Origin: Xestospongia muta
Taxonomy: Eukaryota > Porifera > Demospongiae > Haplosclerida > Petrosiidae
DNA length: 64,000 nt
Assembly (NCBI GenBank): GCA_963693285.1
Contig: OY848918.1
Location: forward strand, 9,929,162 to 9,993,161
Direction of reading: 5' to 3'
Made by a program: the position numbers and the translations under genes. The notes below the pieces were generated by a model that saw only the letters and a program-made list of their open reading frames with translations, was not told where the DNA came from and did no database searches. Shown piece by piece: positions 36,256 to 51,270 of the stretch (position 1 is its first letter; each line of letters starts with the position of its first letter).

Positions 36256-36493
36256 GAGCTAGTGTGATAGTTGTCAGGGTGTCTCTACCTTTTATATGTT
36301 CACTCCTAACTTATCTAATTTGTCGCTTTTTCTTTGTTTCTAAGACTACTAAAATATTATACATAATTATCAGTATGTTAACCAGTTTATTGGTATCAAA
36401 ATTGTTATTAACATCAAAATTTTTTTCACAAAATCAAAGATGTATCAAAATTAATGCATGAAATGTTTTTGATCACAGCGTGAGATTTTTCCT

Positions 36494-37810
36494 TTATTTC
36501 ACATAGATCTCATAATGACCTACAGCACAATCTTCATCAGATGTACCTTCATCAAGACAGATCCTCATCTCTATGTAGTCAGAAGTGGAGTAATTGAATT
36601 TCTTATAAAACCAAGGTATATCAGTACGTTGACAACAGGCAGTTTCTGAACTACCACATTGATGACCATCCCAAAGAGGATCATTGGTATAGAATTTACC
36701 TCCAGAATAACTTTGACTTCCAGACTCACAATAATAGTCACTACTGACAAATGATGGTGGAGTTTTAGGATTGTTACTACCACATGGACAACGACTAAGA
36801 AGGTTCTCAGTTGTACCACAAATAAAAGTCCAAATATGCCTACGAGGACTACCATGAGTTAAACTGATACCATCACAGTAATGAGAGTTAATACTGCTGG
36901 TAGTGTGTTCTGCTCCATCTGTGTGACCAACTTGATATCCAATAACTTTACCACACACTTGAGAGTACTCAATGTTACCAGATGGAAATGTTATTCCTGC
37001 ACAGCTACCTCCGCTACTAACTGATCGACCACATGCTCGAACACCATTTTCACTATACAGTCTAAATTCATCAGGACATTTATCACTGCTATCTGTCATG
37101 TTAAGGTAAGCTACCCTCATCCAACCTCCTCCGGAGTTACACAACTCCTCCATATAACAGTACACATGACGAGCATGTCCATGACTATCAGCTATAATGT
37201 AATAGTCTGAAGGACTGCTTGGCCATTTACTTTTGATCTCCTCACATGAGTGAAGTAAAGAAGAAGGTGTATACTCATCACTATCATCATCTAGCTTATC
37301 ATCAATAGATGTCAGAGTATTGTGAGTTATATTGCTATGTCTTATTAACAGGTCAGTGTTTGACTTGATACTCTTAATGCTGGATGAAAGACTATTGACT
37401 TGTCTCTGTAATAAAGTTATATTTGAGGGTAGTATTTGTTGGTGGGACTCTATTGTGTTCAGTCTGCTAGTTAGATCTTGAATGGAGGTGTTCAGTAATA
37501 GCTCAATACGACTCAAGATAGCTAGTCCTTGTTGCTTTTTTGAAGGTGATCCCTTCTTATACTCACCTAGTAACTCCCTTAACAGAGACAACTGAAGGAG
37601 ACTTGTAACACCAGTAAGAGATTCTCCAATGTCAGAGGGATCTCTAGTTCCAACATGTCCAAGTTGTTTGCTAATATTAGCTAGAGCCTGTTCAATAAAT
37701 TTGAAAGAAGAGGTAGAAAGACATGTATTAGAGACATCATTACCACTGTTAGAGCTAGCAGAGACACTAGCGATAACAGCTAAGAAAGTTATAACATAGA
37801 AATACACCAT
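36494..37810 (-). CDS. Secreted fibrinogen-like coiled-coil protein C4
   Basis: Single-exon, 438 aa, intact. Signal peptide about 1-18 (MVYFYVITFLAVIASVSA). A long alpha-helical stalk about 33-175 with leucine heptads (LLQLSLLRELLGEYKKG, ITLLQRQVNSLSSSIKSIKS) and sites NIS, NTS and NIT. Fibrinogen-like domain about 188-438: SCEEIKSKWPSSPSDYY, GGGWMRVAYLNMTD, HIWTFICGTT, WDGHQCGSSETACC, IEMRICLDEGTSDEDC. The stalk is unrelated to type A, whereas the domain is close to it. Both Cys of the A-type CPGCP motif are replaced (WPSSP). Likely secreted and oligomeric; role unknown, recognition or matrix protein inferred. Nested in CFAP91 intron c-d. Confidence 0.82.
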   Translation of the reverse strand: MVYFYVITFLAVIASVSASSNSGNDVSNTCLSTSSFKFIEQALANISKQLGHVGTRDPSDIGESLTGVTSLLQLSLLRELLGEYKKGSPSKKQQGLAILSRIELLLNTSIQDLTSRLNTIESHQQILPSNITLLQRQVNSLSSSIKSIKSNTDLLIRHSNITHNTLTSIDDKLDDDSDEYTPSSLLHSCEEIKSKWPSSPSDYYIIADSHGHARHVYCYMEELCNSGGGWMRVAYLNMTDSSDKCPDEFRLYSENGVRACGRSVSSGGSCAGITFPSGNIEYSQVCGKVIGYQVGHTDGAEHTTSSINSHYCDGISLTHGSPRRHIWTFICGTTENLLSRCPCGSNNPKTPPSFVSSDYYCESGSQSYSGGKFYTNDPLWDGHQCGSSETACCQRTDIPWFYKKFNYSTSDYIEMRICLDEGTSDEDCAVGHYEIYVK

Positions 37811-37852
37811 TATAGAATGATTTCTGCAAATATAAATGTGAACACTATTTAG

Positions 37853-37861
37853 CCATTTATA
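37853..37861 (-). promoter_or_regulatory. TATA box of gene C4
   Basis: TATAAATGG, 43-51 bp upstream of the ATG at 37810; the same word lies at 49408-49416 before C6. Confidence 0.5.
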
Positions 37862-38686
37862 TACTTTACTAAACCACAGAGATCAATCATCCTTAACCCA
37901 TGAAAAGAACCTTTGTTCAATGATACTTGTAATCTCAAGGACTACCCATAGTTATTTTTGTCTTTAAAAATAACCACATATTCCTCTAAAAGGACACTTT
38001 AAAGATTACCCAGGGTTGTCCTTTCTCAGACATTGAAAAGAGAGGTTATACTACAATATTAACGATAACTGTCCTTTCTCAAGCTCTCAATGGACAAGAA
38101 CTATCACAGGTTTTATTCTTAAAGATAAAAACAACTTCAAAGTCAACTATAGCTAGATAGATCAATCCTCTCAACCTACATCACTAATTGTATATAATAC
38201 AACTATATTATATATACTGTAAAGGAAAATCTATTTTTACAGTACATATCATACTGATACATAAGTTAATACCATTCTATACAGTATAAATTAATAGACC
38301 TATATAATATCCTATTCATCTCATACTAGCTTATAGACAAATTTGCTTACATTCAAATGCAATAAATGACAGCACAAGAACAAAGGAGGAACACCAGTAC
38401 ATTGCTATCATGTTTATGAGTGTCCCACAACAATAGAATTTACCAGGAGTTTGGTTTCACAGTATAGTAATTACCAATAACTTGTATGTTTGGAAATTAC
38501 TAATGGGTAGGAATAAATTCTCAAGACTATTTCTAAGACAACAACAAAAGCTCAAAAGGTTAAACTAAGAAAAATGATCTAATACCATTTAATAGACTAA
38601 TTCATATTTCATTAAAGAAAACTAAAATTGTATGCAATGACAAATTACAGAGAGTCACTCATTGTTGTATGTACATCTCTTCTAAA
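37862..38686. other. Spacer between genes C4 and D4
   Basis: No gene. Nearly identical to 49417-50244 in U6, so it is a recently shared segment. Contains two GTCCTTTCTCA motifs near 38010 and 38066. Confidence 0.5.
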
Positions 38687-38968
38687 CTACTTAACATAGA
38701 TCTCATATTGACCTACAGCACAATCTTCATCAGATGTTGCTTCATCAAGACAGATCCTCATCTCTATGTAGTCAGTAGTGGAGCAATTAAGTTTCTTATA
38801 AAACCAAGGTATACCAGTACGTTGACAACAGGCAGTTTCTATATTACCACATTGATGACAATCCCACAAAGGATCATTGGTATAGAATTTACCAACTACT
38901 GGTGGTGATGTGGGACATCCTGACTAACAGTAATAATCATTACCAACAAATGATGGTGGGTTTTGAAA
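38687..38968 (-). pseudogene. D-type fibrinogen-like gene, C-terminal remnant (D4)
   Basis: Only the last ~90 codons remain: ETACCQRTGIPWFYKKLN, IEMRICLDEATSDEDC, stop TAG 38689-38687. There is a stop where CESG should be and a frame change at the left. The 5' part of the gene is deleted. Confidence 0.7.
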
Positions 38969-40540
38969 TCTATACTACCATTATTCTCCTTTCTCAACCT
39001 TAAACAAGTAAGTTCAAATGCAAGAACTACTCCAACAATGATAACCTCACCAAAAAGGACATATCAAGACCTACACATAGATAAGATAACCCTTTGAGAA
39101 ATGTCACTCTAAGAACTACATATAGATAAGATAACCCTTTAAGAAGGATACACCATGAATTAACCACAGATAAGATAACCATTTAAGAAAGGATACATTA
39201 AGGACTATACATAGATAAGATAACCCTTTAACTAAGGACACATCAAGACAAACCATAGATAAGATAACCCTTTAAAGAAAGTACACTCCAAGGACTACAT
39301 GTACTTGTGGTCATATCTACTCAGCTCTTGAAAGGAGAAGGTTTACTCCAATATCAACTATGGCTGTCCTTTCTCAAACTCTCAATACACAAAAACTATA
39401 TCAATAATAATGGTTCAAAGACTAAGACAATTCTAATATAAACTATGACTGATAAAACAAATCCTCTTGATCTACTAGTAGCCATTGATTAATTCCTTTT
39501 TTATACTACATACTGTAACCAGTCTTGTCAGTCTGGTTTAGAGAAATTACAAAAGAAGGAAGATGTGAACTACCACAAGGACTCTAACTAACAATAGAAC
39601 ACTAATACCATCACAAAATGTTAAATATATGTTAGTAAGGATCACTCTATGATGTAGTAATTACTGTATCTTATATAATGTACAACCATAATTACCCAAC
39701 CGCTATAAATGAAATGTACATAGAACACTTGGAGTGCCTGGAATTAGGATATATAGATGAAATTAGAGAGTAAACAAACAAACATGTACTTATAAGTATG
39801 TGAGAGAATATCAGTGGCTTGAGTTTAATTAGAAGTTGGTATAGACATACACAAAATTGAAGTGTATTTCCCAATGCAGAAACCATTTCTTAACTGATAA
39901 ACTATACTCCAATATCAATAGCAACTCTCCTTTATCAACCTTTGATCAATACCACAAGGAGTATTCTAATATCAACTATATCTGTCATTTCTAAAGCTTT
40001 GAAAGACAATGATTACTCCAATATCAACCAAGGTTCACCTCCTTAGCCATTGAAAAGATAAGCAATACCTCAAGGAGTACTCTAATAACAACTGTGGCTG
40101 TTGATTATATGATAAATACCTCCCCCATAAAGGTTGTATAATGTTACAATGATATACCAGTGTATTGCACTATGTACACATATACTATTTATGACATTAA
40201 TATTAATAGCATGTACAAAAGCCATCCATCCTTTAATTTTTGTGCAAACTACACTATTCGTTTAACCATCCATGTCCAAATTTACCATTTACTGTTGAAG
40301 ATATTTCAAATTTCAGGTCACTGTTATCATCAAATTCATAATGAATACATAGACAAATGAATAGATGGATAAATAGAATGGATGAATAGGATGGATAAAT
40401 GAATGAACGGATAAAATAAAATGGTTAAATGGATGGATGGATAAATAGAATGATGGGTACATGGATAAATGGATGGATGGATAAAAAGAATAATGGATAC
40501 ATGGTTGAATGGATGGACGTCCAGTCCATATTGTATCTAC
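38969..40540. other. CFAP91 intron with 44-45-bp repeats (U4)
   Basis: No gene. Five tandem copies of a 44-45-bp repeat (GATAAGATAACCCTTTAAGA, ACTACACATA) start near 39080, 39125, 39169, 39214 and 39258. Dispersed GTCCTTTCTCA motifs follow. At about 40205-40345 a unique ~140-bp sequence replaces CFAP91 exon c, and then the GGATAAAT repeat runs to about 40520. Confidence 0.55.
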
Positions 40541-40792
40541 GTTCTCTTATCAATCTGTGATATGTCATTCAGTGATAGCAAAGTAGCTTCCCAAGATTGT
40601 TAGCTTGAGCTCTCTCTATCATTTCTACCCAGCAGGTAAGCCATGCCCTACAAGTATGACACTTAGAACTAGTTACAAACTCACTAACTAGTACTTACCA
40701 TAACACATTGTTGCTAATGTAAGTAGTTCAGGCTGTGAACCAGGTCGAACTACATATTGTGGTGAGTAAGGATCTGTCTGTGTCTCACTGTG
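40541..40792 (-). pseudogene. CFAP91: CFAP91 exons a (cut) and b (U4)
   Basis: Exon b 40647-40541 is as in U2. Exon a ends at 40699 on its donor side and is cut at about 40792, where the end of a hAT element begins. Exon c is missing. Confidence 0.72.
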
Positions 40793-40836
40793 TCTAGGAG
40801 TGGGTGCCGGAGTGGGTGCTACGGCCCTGTTTTACT
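40793..40836. mobile_element. hAT element right-end scar (U5)
   Basis: GGAGTGGGTGCTACGGCCCT followed by GTTTTAC is identical to the right end of the hAT element in U8 (62534-62560). The rest of the element and the whole UBASH3 fragment are gone, and the word GGAGTGGGTGC is doubled. Confidence 0.75.
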
Positions 40837-41089
40837 TGTTTAAAATTAATTACAATAATATGCTGTGCGTATTATCATCTTTATTTTGTTCTAAATAGTA
40901 GCTTGTTTATTGTAATTATTATTGATTTTTGTTTTAATATTCTTTTAAGTCTCTTTTATTTCTCTCTTATGATCACTGTTATATTTTTCAGGGATAATAA
41001 TTATTGTTATACTACAATATAAGGCTATTATAAGTACCTGTACTATGCAGAGTAATACACTCTAGTATCATAATATGTTAATACAACAT
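40837..41089. repeat. R330 repeat, 5'-truncated (U5)
   Basis: Matches the U8 copy (both have TGCGTATTAT and TAATATTCTTTTAAG). Confidence 0.6.
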
Positions 41090-41091
41090 TT

Positions 41092-43024
41092 TTAGTGATC
41101 TTGTTGGTTGGTGGTTTCACTGCTTTGCCCCTCTTCACTAATAGTAGGAGTAGTAACTGTTTCCTTAGCTAGTCCTTCTTCTCCTAGTTGTTTATGGATA
41201 ATACGATGAGCTCCTAATAATGTTTCCTCTGACTGTGTTTGACTAGAGACATGACCAATGGAGTCCAAATATTTTTATCTATTGGTTACTTACCTTTCTC
41301 TCTGATAGTTTGTTTCTCTACCTCAGGTAGCAAGAAGTAGTAAACCATTTCAGCCACCATTTCTTGACTTTGGAGTTTATCTTGACTGAAAGTATAACAT
41401 TATATTATATATCATCTATTCTCAGTACAGTAATGTAAATAACTTACGTTTTTTTAAACTCAGCTGCTAGTTTGTTAATGACATTAGCTTGTTCATGTAT
41501 CTCTTGTCTAGCCTATAATAAAGTGACTATTAATAAGTTATGATATATTGAAGATTTAATACCTGTTTGTCAGCTGTTTTCTCTATAGATTGTAGAATAA
41601 TGTCCTCTAGATAAGTGTCAACAGTGCCTTGATGAACTCTTATCATCTGATGGAGAAGTAACATGGAAGAGTAATGAACATATGAATGTTAAGAGGTAAT
41701 AAAAGTATATAGTAGGCATAATAAACTAGTAGACCATTGTATAATGAATTATCTGATGTAGAGTGGATGGGTTTAAAGGCATATAGACTCAGAGCCAGTG
41801 GATCAGATTGATGGATCTAGTCTTTTTACTTGTTTAAATATTTCATCTTCAGTTCTTCTACATCTCTCTTCTCTTTGTCTGAGACCACTCTCCTCTGCTT
41901 CTCTCATCCTTCTCTGTCACTCAGCCAACATGACAAATGCATGAATACGTCTCTCCTCCTATACATAACCACAGCAGTACATATATTGTGTGTACTTGTG
42001 TAACGAACAGACCTGTAATCTGAGAAGTTCTTTATTGAGGAAGTCCAACTGTTGACCAATCAACTCGGCAGCTCCTTGTTCAGCTCCATCATTAATAACA
42101 GATTCCTGTTATTAGTGTTATTAATTTGTTAACTAAATAGTATTTACCTTGTGTTCAGCTTTTTCTTTAGCTCTCTGTTTACTCAATATAGCTTCTGTCT
42201 CTTTTTTCTTCTGTTTTTGCTCAGGAGATTGTAAGGCGTGTGTAGTACAGAGCTCTTTAATAAGATCTGATCTCATCTCTTTACCTTCATACATCTTGAG
42301 AAATGAGATGTGTGGAGTCAATGGTACAATATGAAGAGGTCCTACTAACCTTGTTTTGTACAGCACAACCTCTAATAAGTCTTTGTAGTAAGATAATGGC
42401 TAACTCTCGTTCCTCTTCCTCCTATGGAGTGTAATAGATGTATGACTGTACTGTATCAGTAATCAATGTATTGATGGTACACATAAGTGCATATATTATT
42501 AGTATTATAATACATAAATTATGATAGGTACATTTAATTAGAAACTGGTATAGAAAAGCTGATTAATCTTTGCCTGGAATTGAACCACAGGTCTTCCACT
42601 AGTTCAACAGTTGCTTTAACTATTGAACTATATTAAGATTCTCTGTATCCACTCATAACAATTTATAATATAGTATCAATCATATATTGTGGATTATCTG
42701 TGTATTGTTGTACAAACATACTTCACTGGGTGCTTTAATAGCTGGAGTGGGAGGGTGTGAAATTAGTTTTTCAACTTTCTCTAACAGTTTCAATGGTTTC
42801 TGACCCTCATCAGCTAAAAGATGAAAGAAATGACCTCATTAGAGTCTGAGGCTTTACAATAAAAGTTCATTTCAATCTATTTATAAAATATTTTGTTATC
42901 TCTCTTACTTTGTAGTTTCTTTGTTTGTAAATCATTGTAGACTTTGTCCAATATCTTGCCAAGTTTAGCTTGTTTTCTAGCTTTGACACCAATTGGTTTA
43001 GCTGATGAACTAGGAGGTTTAATT
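41092..43024 (-). pseudogene. CFAP91: CFAP91 C-terminal exons e-n (U5)
   Basis: Exons e 43024-42909, f 42813-42722, g 42421-42350, h 42294-42148, i 42105-42013, j 41958-41830, k 41646-41563, l 41512-41448, m 41385-41294 and n 41242-41092. Lesions: TGA inside MLAERQRR of exon j, and a 1-bp deletion in exon n (LLAAH region) shared with U6. Splice borders are otherwise good. Confidence 0.82.
42558..42641 (-). repeat. tRNA-derived element (U5)
   Basis: B-box kept; the 5' part pairs better with the 3' end (AATCTT with AAGATT), closer to a true acceptor stem than in U1. Confidence 0.45.
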
Positions 43025-43247
43025 CTAGAGAGACAAAAAGGTACATTAACTCTAACAAATTGATACTGTATTAATAGTCTCTCAGACCACACAACGCAAG
43101 GAGCAACCAAACTTAATCTAGTGTCTGGTTAATACAAGAAATAAAGCTTTTGTAATCAAAGCTAAAACTAACACATAATATATACATACATACATATATA
43201 TGTGAGTGTGTGTGTCTGTGTGTATGTATGTATATAACAGAATATAC

Positions 43248-43296
43248 CTCAAATCAGTCACTTTATGAGGCAGAGCAGCTTCAAGATCCAATAGTC
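43248..43296 (-). pseudogene. CFAP91: CFAP91 exon d2 (U5)
   Basis: 49-bp exon reading LLDLEAALPHKVTDL between good splice sites; joins the end of exon d (QYNTALN) in the parent gene. Confidence 0.7.
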
Positions 43297-43302
43297 CTAT
43301 AT

Positions 43303-43690
43303 AATAGTCATATAATACTATCATAATATAGTGTGTGTACAATGGACCATCGAGTGCTGTGTTATATTGGCTCTTTATTGCATATTGCTCAATATAATAC
43401 TATCATATATATAATGTGTGTACAATGGACCATTGAGTGCTGTGTTATATTGGCTCTTTATTGCATATTGCTCAATATAATACTATCATATATATAGTGT
43501 GTGTACAATGGACCATTGAGTGCTGTGTTATATTGGCTCTTTATTGCATATTGCTCAATATAATACTATCATATATATAGTGTGTGTACAACGTACCATT
43601 GAGTGCTGTGTTATATTGGCTCTTTATTGCATATTGTTCAATATAATACTATCATATATATAATGTGTGTACAACTTACCATTGAGTGAT
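43303..43690. repeat. 83-bp minisatellite, about five copies (U5)
   Basis: The word GTGCTGTGTTATATTGGCTC recurs at 43354, 43437, 43520 and 43603, giving an exact 83-bp period. On the minus strand each copy repeats the last codons of exon d and its GT donor. Exon d itself is deleted in this unit. Confidence 0.9.
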
Positions 43691-44611
<921 letters not shown>

Positions 44612-45096
44612 CTATATGGGGGAGGGTGAAGTAAGAAAGAGATTGATGATGGACTCACATTTGTGGTACCAGGACAATTGATGGTGGCATTTGAAGAAGA
44701 TAAGCGTAGGAACCTAAACATGCCCAAAGATCTAACAAAAAGATGTGGAGGACCACAAGACTTCTCTCCAAGGATTCTCTAATAAAAGAAACAGGATTGT
44801 TTCAAGCTTGCCTGACTGGAGAAGGGATGAGAGAACAAGGTATCAGAATACACCATGTGTTTGTTTCTCCAGCATTACGATGTATACAGCCATCTTGGAA
44901 GGAATGGGTGACTTCAATACTAAAATTTAAGTAGAACATGGCTTGTTTGAGTGGTTAGCTTGGTACCGAGGGAAGGTACCTATGTTTATGCTTGCCAAAG
45001 ACATGGTAAAGTTTGGTCTCAAAGTTAATCCAAATTATATATCAATGATTTCCATGAAGGATCTGGAATACACTCGGAATTTTATAAACAACATTT

Positions 45097-47035
<1,939 letters not shown>

Positions 47036-47192
47036 CCAGAAAGACAAAAAGGTACATTAACTGCTAACACATTGATACTGTATTAATAAATAGTCCCTCA
47101 GACCACACAACACAAGAGGCAACCAAACTCAGCCTAGTGTCAACTGGTTAATCCAAGTGACAAAATTTTTGTAATCTAAGTTAAAAACTAGC

Positions 47193-47224
<32 letters not shown>

Positions 47225-47235
47225 ACAGAATATAC

Positions 47236-47750
47236 CTCAAATCAGTCACTTTATAAGGCAGAGTAGCTTTAAGATTCAATATAATACTATCATATATATA
47301 TAGTGTGTGTACAATGGACCATTGAGTGCTGTGTTATATTGGCTCTTTATTGTATATTGCTCAATATAATACTATCATATATATAGTGTGTGTACAATGT
47401 ACCATTGAGTGCTGTGTTATATTGGCTCTTTATTGCATATTGTTCAATATAATACTATCGTATATATAGTATGTGTACAATGTACCATTTAGTGCTGTGT
47501 TATATTGTCTCTTTATCACATATAGCCAATATAATACTATCGTATCTATAGTGTGAGTACAATGTACCATTGAGTGTTGTGTTATATTGGCTCTTTATTG
47601 CATATTACTCTGAGCTAGCATCCAAGTAGATACCAATACGTGTCATAAGAGCATAGACTTGAGAATCAAAGTTAGTATACTCATTGATAATGTTTCTTTT
47701 CTTTTGTCTTCCTTCAACATGGTGGCTCTGTTCTATTAGTCTACGTATGG
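47236..47750 (-). pseudogene. CFAP91: CFAP91 exons d and d2 (U6)
   Basis: Exon d 47750-47568 reads HHVEGRQKKRN and NEYTNFDSQVYALMTRIG but has TAA where others read SEQYA. Exon d2 (from 47236) has lost its acceptor by a deletion that joins it to the minisatellite. Confidence 0.72.
47283..47567. repeat. 83-bp minisatellite, about four copies (U6)
   Basis: Four diverged copies between exons d2 and d. Confidence 0.8.
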
Positions 47751-48042
47751 CTATAGTGAAGTGGAGGTAGTGTAAAACATGATCATTGTGATAGAGACTG
47801 TTGTGATAGTGTGATCGTTGTCAGGGTGTCTCTACTTTTTATATGTTCACTCCTAACTTGTCTAATTTGTCGCTCTTAATCTTTGTTTCTAAGAATCCTA
47901 AAATATTGTACATAATTATCATTATGTTAATCAGTTTATTGGTATTAAAATTGTTATTAACATCAAAATTTTTTTCACAAAATCAAAGGTGTATCAAAAT
48001 TAATGCATGCAATGTTATTGATCACAACATGAGACTTTTCCT

Positions 48043-49365
48043 TTATTTAACATAGATCTCATAATGGCCTACAGGACAATCTTCATCAGATGTACCTTCA
48101 TCAAGACAGATCCTCATCTCTATATAGTCAGTAGTGAAGTAATTGAGTTTCTTATAAAACCAAGGTATACCAGTACATTGACAACATGCAGTTTCTATAC
48201 TACCACATTGATGACCATCCCACACAGGATCATTGGTATAGAATTTACCTACAACAGGAAGATTTGGACTTCCAGACTCACAATAATAGTCACTACCAAC
48301 AAATGATGGTGGAGTTTGAGGTTGTTTACTACCACATGGACAAAGACTATAATGATAGTTATCAGTTGTACCACAAATAAAAGTCCAAATATGCCTACGA
48401 GGACTACCATGAGTTAAACTGATACCGTTAGTGTAATGAGAGTTAATACTGCTGGTGGTGTGATGTGCTCCATCTGTGTGACCAACTTGATATCCAATAA
48501 CTTTACCACACACTTGAGAGTACTCAATGTTACCAGATGGAAATGTTATTCCTACACAGCTACCTCCACTACTGACTGATCGACCACATGCTCGAACACC
48601 ATTTTCACTATACAGTCTAAATACATCAGGACATTTATCACTGCTATCTGTCATGTTAAGGTAAGCTACCCTCATCCAACCTCCTCCGGAGTTACACAAC
48701 TCCTCCATATAACAGTACACATGACGAGCATGTCCATGACTATCAGCTATAATGTAATAGTCTGAAGGACTGCTTGGCCATTTACTTTTGATCTCCTCAC
48801 ATGAGTGAAGTAAAGAAGAAGGTGTATACTCATCACTATCATCATCTAGTTTATCATCAATAGATGTCAAAGTACTGTGAGTTATATTGCCATGTCTTAA
48901 TAACAGGTCAGTGTTTGACTTGATACTCTTAATGTTTGAAGAAAGACTATTGACTTGTCTCTGTAGTAAAGTTATATCTGAAGGTAGTCCTTGTAGGTGG
49001 AACTCTATAGTGTCCAGTCTGCTAGTTAGATCTTGAATGGAGGTGTTCAGTAATAGCTCAATATGACTCAAGATAGCTAGTCCTTGTTGTTTGTCGGAAA
49101 GTGATCCTTTCTTATACTCACCTAGTAACTCTCTCAACAGAGACAGCTGAAGGAGACTTGTAACACCAGTAAGAGACTCTCCAACATCAGAGGGATCTCT
49201 AGTTCCAACAAGTCCAAGTTGTTTGCTAATATTAGCTAGAGCCTGTTCAATAAATTTGAAAGAAGAGGTAGAAAGACATGTATTAGAGCCATCATTACCA
49301 CTGTTAGAGCTAGCAAAGACACTAGCAATAACAGCCAGGAAAGTTATAGCATAGAAATACACCAT
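48043..49365 (-). CDS. Secreted fibrinogen-like coiled-coil protein C6
   Basis: 440 aa, single exon, intact; a close paralogue of C4. Signal peptide MVYFYAITFLAVIASVFA; helical stalk to about 175; fibrinogen-like domain with GGGWMRVAYLNMTDSSDKCP, HIWTFICGTT, WDGHQCGSIETACCQ and IEMRICLDEGTSDEDC. Differences from C4 cluster in two loops (after GHTDGA and between CGTT and PPSFV) and near the C-terminus. The stop codon again lies in AATAAA. WPSSP replaces CPxCP, as in C4. Confidence 0.82.
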   Translation of the reverse strand: MVYFYAITFLAVIASVFASSNSGNDGSNTCLSTSSFKFIEQALANISKQLGLVGTRDPSDVGESLTGVTSLLQLSLLRELLGEYKKGSLSDKQQGLAILSHIELLLNTSIQDLTSRLDTIEFHLQGLPSDITLLQRQVNSLSSNIKSIKSNTDLLLRHGNITHSTLTSIDDKLDDDSDEYTPSSLLHSCEEIKSKWPSSPSDYYIIADSHGHARHVYCYMEELCNSGGGWMRVAYLNMTDSSDKCPDVFRLYSENGVRACGRSVSSGGSCVGITFPSGNIEYSQVCGKVIGYQVGHTDGAHHTTSSINSHYTNGISLTHGSPRRHIWTFICGTTDNYHYSLCPCGSKQPQTPPSFVGSDYYCESGSPNLPVVGKFYTNDPVWDGHQCGSIETACCQCTGIPWFYKKLNYFTTDYIEMRICLDEGTSDEDCPVGHYEIYVK

Positions 49366-49407
49366 TATAGAATGATTTCTGCAAATATAAATGTGAACAC
49401 TATTTAG

Positions 49408-49416
49408 CCATTTATA
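49408..49416 (-). promoter_or_regulatory. TATA box of gene C6
   Basis: TATAAATGG, same spacing to the ATG as for C4. Confidence 0.5.
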
Positions 49417-50244
49417 TACTTTACTAAACCACAGAGATCAATCATCCTTAACCCATGAAAAGAACCTTTGTTCAATGATACTTGTAATCTCAAGGACTAC
49501 CCATAGTTATTTTTGTCTTTAAAAATAACCACATATTCCTCTAAAAGGACACTTTAAAGATTACCCAGGGTTGTCCTTTCTCAGACATTGAAAAGAGAGG
49601 TTATACTACAATATCAACCATAACTGTCCTTTCTCAAGCTCTCAATGGACAAGAACTATCACAGGTTTTATTCTTAAAGATAAAAATAACTCCAAAGTCA
49701 ACTATAGCTAGATAGATCAGTCCTCTTGACCTCCTACATTGCTAACTCTACATAATACAACTATATTGTATATACTGTAAAGGAAATCTATTTTTACAGT
49801 ACATATCATACTGATACATAAGTTAATACCATTCTATACAGTATAAATTAATAGACCTATATGATATTCCATTCATCTCATACTAGCTTATAGACAAATT
49901 TGCTTACATTCAAATGCAATAAATGACAGCACAAGAACAAAGGAGGAACACCAGTACATTGCTATCATGTTTATGAGTGTTCCACAACAATAGAATTTAC
50001 CAGGAATTTGGTTTCACAGTATAGTAATTACCAATAACCTGTATGTTTGGAAATTACTAATGGGTAGGAATTAATTCTCGTGATTATTTCTAAGACAACA
50101 ACAAAAGCTCAAAAGGTTAAACTAAGAAAAATGATCTAATACCATTTAATAGACTAATTCATATTTCATTAAAGAAAACTAAAATTGTATGCATTGACAA
50201 ATTACAGAGAGTCACTCATTGTTGTATGTACATCTCTTCTAAAC
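49417..50244. other. Spacer between genes C6 and D6
   Basis: No gene; nearly identical to 37862-38686. Confidence 0.5.
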
Positions 50245-51270
50245 TACTTAACATAGATCTCATATTGACCTACAGGATAAACTTCATCAAATGTCTCATG
50301 GTCAAATATAGTTACTTGTGGAGTAGCTGAATTTTTTATAAAACCAAGGTATACTAGTACATTGACAACGGGCAGTTTCTATACTACCACATTGATGACC
50401 ATCCCATAGAGGATCATTGGTGTAGAGTTTACTAACTACTGGTCGTGATATTGGACATCCTGACTCACAGTAATAATCATTACCAACAAATGATGGTGGG
50501 TTTTGGAATCTATGCTACCATATGGATAATAACTCTCTTTATATTTTTCTTGTGCACCTACAATAAAAGTCCAAATATGACTATGAGGGCTACCATGAAT
50601 TAATATAATGCCATTAACATAGTTTCAACCAATGCTTTTATTATTGCTATAATATGCTCCATCTGGCCAGCCAACTTGATATTAGAGAATCATTGGTATA
50701 GAATTTACTAACTACTGGTCATAATATTGGACATCCTGACTCACAGTAATAATCATTACCAACAAATGATGGTGGGTTTTGGAATCTATACTACCATATG
50801 AACAATAACTCTCTTTATATTTTTCTTGTGCACCTACAATAAAAGTTCAAATATGACTATGAGGGCTACCATGAATTAATAGAATGCAATTAACATAATT
50901 TCAACCAATGCTTTTATTATTGTTATAATATACTCCATCTGGCCAGCCGACTTGATATTCAATAATTTTAACACACACTTGAGAGTACTCGATGTTCCCT
51001 GATGGAAAAATTATTCCTACACAGCTATCTCACTACTAACTGTTCAAATCCATGCTTGAACACCATTTCACTATACAATCTAAATTCATCAGAACTTTTC
51101 TCACTGCTATCTGTCATGTTAAGTTAACCTACCCTTATTCTACCTCCTCCAGAGCTGCACAACATTTGCATGTGGTAATATGTCTGACAAACATGGCCCT
51201 GACTATCAACTAACATGTAATAGTCTGAAAGACAGTCATGATATTTCTTACAGCATAGATATATATCATT
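50245..51270 (-). pseudogene. D-type fibrinogen-like gene, decayed (D6)
   Basis: The domain can be followed in pieces from about 51270 (short linker, CPSD region) to stop TAG 50247-50245, with many frame changes. An internal segment of about 286 bp (starting near 50411 and 50697) is duplicated in tandem. The pieces correspond to GNDYYCESG, IWTFIVGA and WDGHQCGSIETA. No open frame remains. Confidence 0.7.

Noticed and set aside
42149..42334. 61-aa + ORF MCSAFSLALC..., also at 1458 and 46152
   Set aside because: Antisense shadow of CFAP91 exon h.
43303..43690. Regular repeats considered as a CRISPR array
   Set aside because: Repeat and spacer do not alternate; the whole 83-bp unit is repeated, contains an exon end, and the genome is eukaryotic.
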